Shown: piece by piece, positions 32,215 through 39,602 of the stretch
Position numbering within the stretch: the first letter of the stretch is position 1
Layout: each line of letters begins with the position of its first letter
Source: DAIDKA01 sp035503515
GTDB taxonomy: Bacteria; Pseudomonadota; Gammaproteobacteria; Steroidobacterales; Steroidobacteraceae
Direction of reading: 5' to 3'
Length of the DNA stretch: 42,998 bases
NCBI GenBank assembly: GCA_035503515.1
Contig: DATJTJ010000005.1
Coordinates: forward strand, 1 to 42,998
Notes under the pieces: generated by a model
The model's database searches: none
What the model was told of the DNA's origin: nothing
The model's input: the letters and a program-made list of their open reading frames with translations, nothing else
Made by a program: the position numbers and the translations under genes

Positions 32215-33729
32215 TCAGCCGAGTTGTACCGGCACGAAGATCCGCTCATCGCCGCGCTGGATGAGCAGCGCCACGGTATCCTTGTGCTGGTCCAGCATGG
32301 TGCGCAGCTGGTTCACGTTGTTGACGGCGCTGCCATCGATCGCCAGCACCACATCGCCAGCCTGGATGCCGGCACGTGCTGCCGCACCCCCTGCGCGCTC
32401 GACCAGCAGTCCTGAGTTGATGCCGCTCTGGCTCTTCTCATCCTGCGTCAGCGGACGCACGTTGAGGCCGAGAGTGGGTGCGCCGTTGGCTGAAGTGCGC
32501 ACCAGGCTTGCCTTGTTGGGCACGCCGCCCAGCTTCGCGGTCAGGTCGACGGTCTTGCCGTTGCGCCACACCTTCAGGTGCGCTTCGTCGCCGGGCGCGG
32601 CCATGGCCACGGTCGCCGACAACTGCGTCGCATCGAGCAGGGCCGCGCCGTTGTAGTCCAGGATCACATCTCCGGCCTTGATACCGGCGCGCTCCGCGGC
32701 GCTGTCCGGCTCGACCTTCGAGACCAGTGCACCGGCGGGCATCGCCATGTGGAAGGACGTGGCCAGCTGCGCGTTCACCGGCTGGATGGTGACACCCAGG
32801 CGGGCATGTTCGACCTTGCCGGTCTTCAGGATCTCCTGCTGGACGTGCGTCGCAACCTCGATCGGGATGGCGAACGAGACGCCCTGGAAGCCGCCGGTGT
32901 TGCTGTAGATCTGGGAGTTGATGCCGACCACATTGCCGGAGCTATCGAACAGCGGACCACCGGAGTTGCCCGGGTTCACCGCCACGTCGGTCTGGATGAA
33001 GGCGACGGACTGGTCATCCGGCAGGGCACGGCCCTTGGCGCTGACGATGCCCGCCGTGGCGGTCTCCTCCAGGCCGTAGGGGTTGCCGATGGCGAGCACG
33101 TAGTCACCGACCTGCAGTTTGGTCGACGAAGTCATGTGCACCGTCGGCAGGTCCTTCGCGTCGATCTTGACGACGGCCACGTCGGTCGACTTGTCCTCGC
33201 CGAGGACCTTGGCCTTGTACTCCCGATGGTCGGAGAGCGTCACGGTCACGTGCGTCGCGCCGTCGACCACGTGGGCATTGGTCAGGATCACGCCGTTGGG
33301 ACTGACGATGAAGCCCGATCCCAGGGCCCGTACCGGCGTGTCATTGCGCGGCTGATTGGGCATCTGGCCGAAAAAGCGGAAGAACGGGTTGTCACCGAAC
33401 GGATTGTCGCCGCCGTTGCCATTGGAATGCGGACCGAAGCTGAAGCCGTTGCCGTTGCCCTGGTCCTGCCCATCACCGTCGTTGTCGTCGGACATGGCCG
33501 ACGCCTTCGACTCGGTGGTGATGCCGACCACGGCGGCGCGGTTGGCGGCCACGATGGCGCGGTAGTTCGGCGCGCCGATGAAGGGAATCTGGGCGGCGGT
33601 CGGGCCCGCGATGGCGGCGGGGACCGCGGTGCCGGTGCCTGCGGCGCCCGCGGCAGTCAGGCCGGCGATGGCGGCGAAGGCGACGACTGCACCCGCCGAC
33701 ACGATCACTGTGGGGTTCTTGAGGTTCAC
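32215..33729 (-). CDS. Do family periplasmic serine endopeptidase (DegP/DegQ/MucD-like)
   Basis: This 504-residue periplasmic protease/chaperone handles misfolded envelope proteins. It has an N-terminal signal or anchor segment (about 8-30), a Gly/Asn/Asp-rich insertion (about 80-130), the catalytic triad His153 (TNAHVV), Asp183 (STDVAVVKI) and Ser256 (NPGNSGGP), and two PDZ domains (about 310-400 and 415-504). The start is GTG at 33729, with AGGAGA seven bases upstream. It follows the response-regulator and kinase genes on the same strand after 70 bases that hold a PmrA-type box and a palindrome, so that system probably controls it. A strong terminator follows. Confidence 0.95.
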   Translation of the reverse strand: MNLKNPTVIVSAGAVVAFAAIAGLTAAGAAGTGTAVPAAIAGPTAAQIPFIGAPNYRAIVAANRAAVVGITTESKASAMSDDNDGDGQDQGNGNGFSFGPHSNGNGGDNPFGDNPFFRFFGQMPNQPRNDTPVRALGSGFIVSPNGVILTNAHVVDGATHVTVTLSDHREYKAKVLGEDKSTDVAVVKIDAKDLPTVHMTSSTKLQVGDYVLAIGNPYGLEETATAGIVSAKGRALPDDQSVAFIQTDVAVNPGNSGGPLFDSSGNVVGINSQIYSNTGGFQGVSFAIPIEVATHVQQEILKTGKVEHARLGVTIQPVNAQLATSFHMAMPAGALVSKVEPDSAAERAGIKAGDVILDYNGAALLDATQLSATVAMAAPGDEAHLKVWRNGKTVDLTAKLGGVPNKASLVRTSANGAPTLGLNVRPLTQDEKSQSGINSGLLVERAGGAAARAGIQAGDVVLAIDGSAVNNVNQLRTMLDQHKDTVALLIQRGDERIFVPVQLG

Positions 33730-33751
33730 GGTGCTATCTCCTGGTGCGCCA

Positions 33752-33804
33752 CATCAGCGCTGATGGCACCAAGGATGCGCGGTCCGTCTTAAGGGGACCT
33801 TAAG
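33752..33804 (-). promoter_or_regulatory. PmrA/QseB-type box plus palindrome upstream of the protease gene
   Basis: CTTAAG-N5-CTTAAG at 33788-33804 is a direct repeat with 11-base period, matching the known binding pattern of PmrA-family response regulators (a CTTAA-type half repeated one helical turn apart). The second half overlaps the kinase stop codon. Closer to the protease start, CATCAGCGCTGATG (33752-33765) is a perfect 14-base palindrome. The response regulator encoded in this cluster is of the QseB/PmrA group, so binding by it is a reasonable inference. Confidence 0.65.
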
Positions 33805-35101
33805 GGGGCGGGAAGGTCACGACCACGTGCAGTCCATGGGGTGCGGCATCGCCCAGCGTCACCTGCGCCCCGTGCCGCTGCGCTATGGCTTTGACAATGG
33901 CCAAGCCCAGGCCGCTGCCGCCTTCCCCGGCGCGGGGGGCCCGGAAAAACCGGGCAAAGGCGCGATCCCGATCCGCCGGCGCAATACCCGGCCCCTGGTC
34001 CGTCACGGCCAGTACCGCCTGTCCCGCGGGCGTTGCCGTCACGCCCACCTCGACCGTCGAGCCCTCGGGTGAGTAGCGCACGGCATTGTCGATCAGGTTG
34101 CGGGCCAGCACCCGCAGCGCCTCGGCGTCGGCCTTGACCATCGCGGTGGCCTGGGCTTCGAGCCGGACGTCGACCCGGCGCGACTGGGCGAGCGGCTCCA
34201 CATCCGCCACCGCGGCGTGCGCCACGGCATCCAGGGCGCAGGGCACGGCTTCGGCATGCAGTGCCTCCGGTTCGTTGCGGGCCAGGGTCAGGAGCTGGCT
34301 CACGAGGTGGGTGGCCCGGTCGATCGCCTCGCGCAGCCGTGTCGTCGCGAGCTCCCGGTCGGGGTGCTCGCGGGCGCGCTCGAGCAGCTGCAGGTGCAGC
34401 GACAGCGCGGTCAGCGGCGAGCGCAGCTCGTGCGCGGCGTCGGCCACGAACGCGCGCTGGCTCTCGAATGCGCCGGCGAGGCGCTCCAGCAGCCGGTTGA
34501 GTTCATCGACCAGGGGTGACACTTCGGCCGGGAGGTCCGCGGCCGCCACCGGCGCCAGGCTGTGCGCGTCGCGGCGTTCGAGCTGCTGCGTCAGTCCCTT
34601 CAGCGGCCGCACGGCGCGGGTCACGATCCAGGCCGCCACCGCCGCCATCATCAGCAGCAGCAGCAGCAGCGGCACCACGATGCGCAGCGCGGACTCGCTC
34701 GCCAGTCGCTCGCGCACGCTCCAGGGCTGCGCCACCTGGATGACGGCGGTCTGTGTCAGGTACGTGTAGGCCCGCCAGCGTTCGTTGCGGACCGTCAGAT
34801 CCGAGTAGCCGAGGATCGCCTTGTCGAGGAACGGCAATTCCGGCGAGTACAGCCGCGTGCCGAAGATGTCCCAGATCTGGATGACGAAATCCGAGTTCTC
34901 CTGATGCGGCGGCAGCGTGTAGTTCCCGGACATGGAGGACGCCTGGTCGGCGATCGACAGCGCCATCTGGCGCAGCTGGTAGTCGAACAGGATCGAGGTT
35001 TCGTTCAGCACCCGGCGGTAGGTGATGACGCCCGTGACCAGCGACATCACGGCCACCAGCAGCAGCAGCCCCACCAGCAGCCGGCCCCGGATGGAGCGCA
35101 T
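33800..35101 (-). CDS. Sensor histidine kinase (QseC/PmrB-like)
   Basis: This 433-residue kinase has two membrane helices (about 8-25 and 140-162) around a periplasmic sensor domain of about 110 residues, a HAMP-like linker, the phosphoacceptor His224 in AAHELRSPLTAL, and an ATPase domain with NLIDNAVRYSPEG (N box), DQGPGIA (G1) and GSGLGLAIV (G2). Its ATG shares a base with the response-regulator stop (TGATG), so the pair is translationally coupled. The sensor shares the QseC/TctE-like layout; its stimulus is unknown. It precedes the Do-family protease gene, suggesting an envelope-related role. Confidence 0.95.
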   Translation of the reverse strand: MRSIRGRLLVGLLLLVAVMSLVTGVITYRRVLNETSILFDYQLRQMALSIADQASSMSGNYTLPPHQENSDFVIQIWDIFGTRLYSPELPFLDKAILGYSDLTVRNERWRAYTYLTQTAVIQVAQPWSVRERLASESALRIVVPLLLLLLMMAAVAAWIVTRAVRPLKGLTQQLERRDAHSLAPVAAADLPAEVSPLVDELNRLLERLAGAFESQRAFVADAAHELRSPLTALSLHLQLLERAREHPDRELATTRLREAIDRATHLVSQLLTLARNEPEALHAEAVPCALDAVAHAAVADVEPLAQSRRVDVRLEAQATAMVKADAEALRVLARNLIDNAVRYSPEGSTVEVGVTATPAGQAVLAVTDQGPGIAPADRDRAFARFFRAPRAGEGGSGLGLAIVKAIAQRHGAQVTLGDAAPHGLHVVVTFPPP

Positions 35102-35757
35102 CACCGCGGCACGAAGTAGCCGGCACCGCGCCGGGTCTGGATGAAGGCCGTGCCCAGCTTGCGGCGCAGGGAGTGCACGTAGACCTCCACCGCGTTGCTC
35201 TCGACCGACTCGCCGAACCCGTACAGGCGATCCTCGAGCTGCGTGCGCGACAGCACCACCCCGGGACGCAACAGCAGCGCCTCCAGCACCGCATATTCCT
35301 TCGCCGACAGCGGCACGGGTGTCGGACCCTTGTGGACCTCGCGCGTGGCGCAGTTCACTCGCACGTCGCCGTGCTCGATGACCGGATCGCCACGCCCGGC
35401 ACTGCGCCGCTGCGCGGCGCGCATGCGCGCGGCCAGTTCGTCGAGGTCGAAGGGTTTGACGAGGTAGTCGTCGGCGCCGGTGTCTAGGCCCGCCACACGG
35501 CTGCGCACGTCGTCACGCGCCGTGATGATGATCACCGGCGTGACATCGCCGCGCTCGCGCATGTGCCGCAGGACGGTCAGTCCGTCCATGCGCGGCAGGC
35601 CGAGGTCAAGCAGTACGATGTCGAAACGGGAGGCGCTGAGCGCGGCCAGGGCGGCCGCGCCGTCCGCCATCCAGTCGGTGACATGGCCGTCCTGCCCCAG
35701 GGCCGTACGCACGGCCTCGGCGATCATGCGGTCATCTTCGGCCAGCAGTACGCGCAT
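35101..35757 (-). CDS. OmpR-family response regulator (QseB/PmrA-like)
   Basis: This 218-residue regulator has a receiver domain with Asp8/Asp9, phosphoacceptor Asp51 (IVLLDLGLP) and Lys101 (YLVKPFD), and an OmpR-type winged helix. The C-terminal stretch RLYGFGESVESNAVEVYVHS is characteristic of the QseB/PmrA group, whose sites are CTTAA-type direct repeats. Such a site is present upstream of the protease gene downstream. The gene starts 21 bases after the stop of the Ser/Thr/Ala-rich protein gene, so it may share that promoter. Confidence 0.95.
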   Translation of the reverse strand: MRVLLAEDDRMIAEAVRTALGQDGHVTDWMADGAAALAALSASRFDIVLLDLGLPRMDGLTVLRHMRERGDVTPVIIITARDDVRSRVAGLDTGADDYLVKPFDLDELAARMRAAQRRSAGRGDPVIEHGDVRVNCATREVHKGPTPVPLSAKEYAVLEALLLRPGVVLSRTQLEDRLYGFGESVESNAVEVYVHSLRRKLGTAFIQTRRGAGYFVPR

Positions 35758-35778
35758 GCGCGCACTGTAGCAAACGGA

Positions 35779-36504
35779 TCAGGCCTGGGTATTGACCAGG
35801 TTGCCCACCGCGTTCATGTTCGAAAGGTCATTCGAGAAGTTCGTGAGGAAACCCGACAGCGACGCAGTGGCGTTGCCGCCCATCGCGCCCACCAGGTTCG
35901 CAAAGCTCTGCTGCAGCGAGTTGACGGCGGATGTCGTACCCGAAGCGCCGGTGGTGCCACTCACTTCGGAGATGAGGCTCTGCAGCGCCGAGCTCAGCGG
36001 ACCACCGGCGAAGCCGGGAGGTGCCGGCGGCAGTGCGGTCGCGGCGGCGGCCTCGGAGCTGCCCGTCGCACCGCTGCCGGCGGTGGTGGTGGTCGAGTCG
36101 GGACTGGTGGCCGCGCCGCCCGTGCCCGCAGCTGTGCCCGCCTGGGCCTGCAGGGCTTCCACGAGGTTCTGGATGAAGGCCAGCATTGCTTCCTGCGGCG
36201 TCGTCGTGTTCGAAGTGGTCGAGGTCGAAGAGGTGCTCGAGGCGGCATCGGTCGCCGCCGCCGAGGCCGTGGTACTGGTGCCGCCGGTGGCCGCGGTTGC
36301 CGCGGAACTGGCGGTGGTCACGGCGCCCGAATCCGTCAGCGCCTGCATCAGGGCGGCGAGCAGACCGCCGGCCGGAGGTGTCTGTGTGGTGCCCTGGGTC
36401 GCGCCGGTCGTACCGGTGGCCGGGGTCTGCGCCGTGCTGCCGACCATGCCGATCGGGTACTGCTGCTGGATCTGCCAGCTGCTGCTGATTGCGCCAATGC
36501 TCAT
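35779..36504 (-). CDS. Ser/Thr/Ala-rich low-complexity protein, unknown function
   Basis: I do not recognise this 241-residue protein. About residues 25-175 are extremely rich in Thr, Ser, Ala and Gly, with only isolated hydrophobic islands such as GGLLAALMQAL and MLAFIQNLVEAL. The C-terminal 70 residues look more ordered (SSALQSLISEVSG, then LQQSFANLVGAMGGN and LSGFLTNFSNDLSNM). No signal peptide or membrane segment is evident, so if exported it would need another route. GGAGAG precedes the ATG by eight bases. The gene is 21 bases upstream of the response regulator on the same strand. It is likely real because of the ribosome site and the spacing; function unknown. Confidence 0.7.
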   Translation of the reverse strand: MSIGAISSSWQIQQQYPIGMVGSTAQTPATGTTGATQGTTQTPPAGGLLAALMQALTDSGAVTTASSAATAATGGTSTTASAAATDAASSTSSTSTTSNTTTPQEAMLAFIQNLVEALQAQAGTAAGTGGAATSPDSTTTTAGSGATGSSEAAAATALPPAPPGFAGGPLSSALQSLISEVSGTTGASGTTSAVNSLQQSFANLVGAMGGNATASLSGFLTNFSNDLSNMNAVGNLVNTQA

Positions 36505-36734
36505 GTTTGAAACTCTCCGGACCGTGCGTGCGAACGTGGCAGCAACGCTAATCCCATCCGAAGTTTGGAATTGAGCGCTGCGTTGCAGTTTTCGCAGGCG
36601 TTTTGCGCCCGTCTCAACTCAAGTGTCAGCAACTGTTGCCGTGTGTCGCGGATGCGGAAGATGCGGCAAGCGCCAGCCGCCCGACGGCAAAGCGTTGCCG
36701 CTTCGGTTACCCTTCGGTCATGGAATCCGGAAAA

Positions 36735-38216
36735 ATGAAAAGGGCGGCATTGGCGCTGCTGGTGATGCGGGTCGCAGTGCTGTGTTCCGCGTCCCTGGCG
36801 GGACCGCTCGCCGCCACGGACGTCGCCTTGGAGCACCAAGGCTGGCCGGCGCTCACGCAGCTGGCGAAATCGGGTGCGCTGGTGAGCGCGGCCGCGATCG
36901 ACCTGGACCACCACCTGATGCTCGACCAGCTGCACGGCGAGACGCGTCTGACGCCCGCTTCCCTGACCAAGCTGGTCACGGCGGCCGTGGCCCTCGGGCG
37001 GTGGCCTGCGGACAAGATGTTCCACACCCGGCTGGTGTCGACGGCCGACGTCGTGGACGGCGAACTGCGCGGGGACCTGGTGCTGCTCGGCGGCGGCGAT
37101 CCTTCCCTCGATGATGAGTCCTTCTGGGGACTGCTCGCGCAGCTGCGCGGCGCGGGAGTCAGGCAGGTCAGCGGGCGGCTGCTGGTGGTTCCGACTCCCT
37201 TCGGCTCGGTGGCCTGCGAGACCCAGGACCGCTGCGACGCCGAGCGCCATAGCGACCGATCGTACAATGCGCCGCTCGGGGCGCTGGGCGTGGACTACGG
37301 CAACTGGTGCGTGCTCATCCGTCCGGCACTGCCGGGGGAGGCCGCCGCGGTGCAGGGCTGCGGCGTGACCCGGCTGCCGATCGGCATCGACGGCAGCATC
37401 CGCACCGTCGCCGGCACCGCCCGGCAAACGTTCTGGCTGGAGCGCGTGACCGACGCCGGTGGCGACCGGCTGCGGGTGGGCGGCGACATTCCGGTCGGCC
37501 CGACGCAGCAGGATTACCGGGCGATGTCGGACCCGGTGCGCGGTTCAGGCCTGCTGCTGCGGCAGATGCTGCGTGAGAGCGGCGTGCGGCTCGACGGCGA
37601 TGTGGCCGTCGATCTGACTCCGCCTGCGGCCACGGCCCGGGTGCTGGCCGATGTCGAGGGACTGGCGCTGGGGGAGCAGTTGGGCCGGATGCTGCGCTAC
37701 TCGAACAATTACATCGCCGATGTGCTCACCCTGGATGTGGCCGCGGACCTGGGCGGTACGCCCGGCACACTGTCCGGGGCGGCCCAGAGCCTCGCGACCT
37801 TCGTTTCGGGACTCGCGCCGGGGAGCGCTGTGCCACCGCTCCTGCGCAGTGGCAGCGGACTCACTCCGGAGAACGCGCTTTCGGCCGATGATCTGATCGC
37901 GGTCCTGGCGCATGTATACCGCGATCCGCGGCGCTTTCCGGCGTACTACGGCGGACTCGTGGTGCCGCGGGATGCGCCCTTCGGGTTCCTGCGCGAAGGC
38001 GATGAGGCCTGGCTGGACCGCGTGGCACTCAAGACCGGCAGCATGGACGCGCCGCACTCGGTGCTGGGGATCGCCGGCTATCTGCGCAAGCGCGACGGCG
38101 GCTGGATGGCCTTCGCCGCCATCGTCAATGGCGGCGAGGCGCGGCCGCATGTGCCGCTGCGCGAGGCGCTAGCGGCTGCCCGCAGCGACGTCGAGGCGCT
38201 TCTGCGCCGGTACTGA
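36735..38216 (+). CDS. dacB: D-alanyl-D-alanine carboxypeptidase/endopeptidase (PBP4 type)
   Basis: This 493-residue class C penicillin-binding protein trims or cleaves peptidoglycan cross-links in the periplasm. It has a signal peptide (to about Ala27), the active-site SLTK (Ser76, Lys79), SNN at 323-325 and KTG at 433-435, the three motifs of the family, plus the usual large insertion between the first two (about 100-290). The ATG at 36735 is chosen as it opens directly on a Lys-Arg plus hydrophobic signal; an ATG five codons upstream (36720) is possible. Its 3' end overlaps the convergent thioredoxin gene by 48 bases. The 230 bases upstream hold no gene that I can see, only a short GCAAC-T-GTTGC palindrome at 36629-36639. 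Confidence 0.94.
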   Translation: MKRAALALLVMRVAVLCSASLAGPLAATDVALEHQGWPALTQLAKSGALVSAAAIDLDHHLMLDQLHGETRLTPASLTKLVTAAVALGRWPADKMFHTRLVSTADVVDGELRGDLVLLGGGDPSLDDESFWGLLAQLRGAGVRQVSGRLLVVPTPFGSVACETQDRCDAERHSDRSYNAPLGALGVDYGNWCVLIRPALPGEAAAVQGCGVTRLPIGIDGSIRTVAGTARQTFWLERVTDAGGDRLRVGGDIPVGPTQQDYRAMSDPVRGSGLLLRQMLRESGVRLDGDVAVDLTPPAATARVLADVEGLALGEQLGRMLRYSNNYIADVLTLDVAADLGGTPGTLSGAAQSLATFVSGLAPGSAVPPLLRSGSGLTPENALSADDLIAVLAHVYRDPRRFPAYYGGLVVPRDAPFGFLREGDEAWLDRVALKTGSMDAPHSVLGIAGYLRKRDGGWMAFAAIVNGGEARPHVPLREALAAARSDVEALLRRY

Positions 38217-38546
38217 GACGGCGGTGTGCCGGTCCAGCAGCGCGTGCAGCTGGCCGCGGCTCAGCGAACCCACGTGCGTCGCCACGGGCTGCCCGTCGCG
38301 GAACACCATCAGCGTCGGAATGCCCCGGATGCCGTAGCGGCGCGCGGTCGCCGCGTTCTCGTCGATGTTGAGCTTCGCGACCGTCAACCGGTCGGCGTAT
38401 TCAGTGGCCGCCTCCTCGATGAGCGGTCCGATCATGCGGCACGGTCCGCACCACTCGGCCCAGTAGTCCACGAGCACGGGCCTGCCCGACTCGAGCACGT
38501 CGGCCTGGAAGCTGGCATCGGTCACGGTCCTGGTCGGATGGGTCAT
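38169..38546 (-). CDS. trxA: Thioredoxin
   Basis: This 125-residue protein has the canonical WCGPC active site at 32-36, the DYWAEWCGPCRMIGPL context and the cis-proline motif GIPTLMVF, so it is a cytoplasmic dithiol reductant. It is slightly longer than E. coli TrxA owing to a C-terminal tail. A near-perfect AGGAGG lies four bases from the ATG. The gene is divergent from the LysR-type regulator, 96 bases away, with an AT-rich operator-like region between; this looks like an accessory thioredoxin under LysR control rather than the housekeeping copy, which is inference. Confidence 0.93.
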   Translation of the reverse strand: MTHPTRTVTDASFQADVLESGRPVLVDYWAEWCGPCRMIGPLIEEAATEYADRLTVAKLNIDENAATARRYGIRGIPTLMVFRDGQPVATHVGSLSRGQLHALLDRHTAVSVPAQKRLDVAAGSR

Positions 38547-38575
38547 GGGTCCTCCTCGATCTGGAGCTGCATGTT

Positions 38576-38638
38576 ATTATTCTATAAATCAGAGATAAAC
38601 CGTCAAAATTGAGAACATTATTCCATTCAATGAATAAT
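38576..38638. promoter_or_regulatory. Divergent trxA/lysR control region with ATTATTC repeats
   Basis: This stretch is markedly AT-rich against its surroundings. ATTATTC (38617-38623) and GAATAAT (38632-38638) form a 7-8-7 inverted repeat, and a third ATTATTC is at 38576-38582, 41 bases upstream of the second. The layout fits a LysR-type recognition site near the regulator's own start plus an additional half-site toward trxA. Binding is inferred. Confidence 0.55.
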
Positions 38639-38642
38639 AGGC

Positions 38643-39602
38643 ATGGATAAGTTCCAGGCCATGACGCTCTTCGTGCGCATCGTGGAGACGGGCGGGATCG
38701 CGCGGGCGGCCGCGAGCCTGCAGATCCCGAATGCGACCGCGACCACCCTGCTCCAGCGGCTGGAGTCCTCCCTCAAGGTGAAGCTCCTCAATCGCACCAC
38801 CCGCCGCGTCAGCGTCACGCCGGATGGCGCCGCCTACTACACGCGGGCCGTCGCGATCCTGGCCGAACTCAGGGAGGCGGAGGAGGCGTTGACCCAGCAG
38901 GCGACCCGTCCGCGGGGGCGGGTGCGCGTGGATGTGCCGACGCTCATCGCCCGCGCCGTCATCGTTCCGGCGCTGCCGCAGTTCTTCGCGCGCTATCCGG
39001 ACATCGAACTGGTGCTCGCCAGCAACGAACGGCACTTCGACCTGGTGGCGGAGGGCATCGACTGTGCCCTGTGGATCGGCGAGGTCGGCGACGAGAGCCT
39101 GATTGCGAGGCGGGTCGGTTTCCTGTACTTCGCCACCTGCGCGGCCCCGTCATACATCGCGGCGCACGGCCTGCCGGCTCATCCGCGCGAACTCGCGCAG
39201 CACCGCTGCCTCAACCGCTTTGCCCCGCGCAGCGGCGAGAAGCTCGACTGGGTCTTCTCCAAGGATGGGGAGCGCGTGCAGGCGGTGTTCCCGGGATACC
39301 TCGCGCTCGAGGACGAGAACAGCTACGTGAGCGCCGCCGAGGCCGGCCTCGGCATCGCGCAGCTGCCCGCGTTCATCGTCAAGGAGGCGATGGAACGCGG
39401 GGCCCTGGAGCTGGCGCTGGCCGACTGGTTTCCCGAGCCGGCGCCCCTGCACGTGGTCTACGCGCACAGCCGGCACCAGTCGGGCCGGGTGCGGGTCTTC
39501 GTCGACTGGCTGGCCGCCCTGGTGGCCGAGCACGACGGCATCCAGCTGCGCTCGACCCTCAGGCCGCCGCGTTCATCGCCCCGCGCGCCATCGCCCGGTT
39601 GA
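38643..39602 (+). CDS. LysR family transcriptional regulator
   Basis: This 319-residue regulator has an N-terminal winged helix-turn-helix (about 1-60; MTLFVRIVETGGIARAAASL, LLNRTTRRVSVTPDG) and a C-terminal substrate-binding domain (from about 90, RVRVDVPTLIARAVIVPALP, ending near 300). It belongs to the group that includes AaeR/DsdC-like and quinone- or phenol-responsive LysR proteins; the ligand is unknown. It is divergent from thioredoxin, its most likely target. Its 3' end overlaps the convergent leuA by 44 bases. The C-terminal tail is basic and Pro/Ser-rich and may be an accretion. Confidence 0.92.
   Translation: MDKFQAMTLFVRIVETGGIARAAASLQIPNATATTLLQRLESSLKVKLLNRTTRRVSVTPDGAAYYTRAVAILAELREAEEALTQQATRPRGRVRVDVPTLIARAVIVPALPQFFARYPDIELVLASNERHFDLVAEGIDCALWIGEVGDESLIARRVGFLYFATCAAPSYIAAHGLPAHPRELAQHRCLNRFAPRSGEKLDWVFSKDGERVQAVFPGYLALEDENSYVSAAEAGLGIAQLPAFIVKEAMERGALELALADWFPEPAPLHVVYAHSRHQSGRVRVFVDWLAALVAEHDGIQLRSTLRPPRSSPRAPSPG

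Noticed and set aside
36629..36639. GCAAC-T-GTTGC palindrome upstream of the carboxypeptidase gene
   Set aside because: Too short and not repeated; no regulator family can be assigned, so it is mentioned only in the gene entry.
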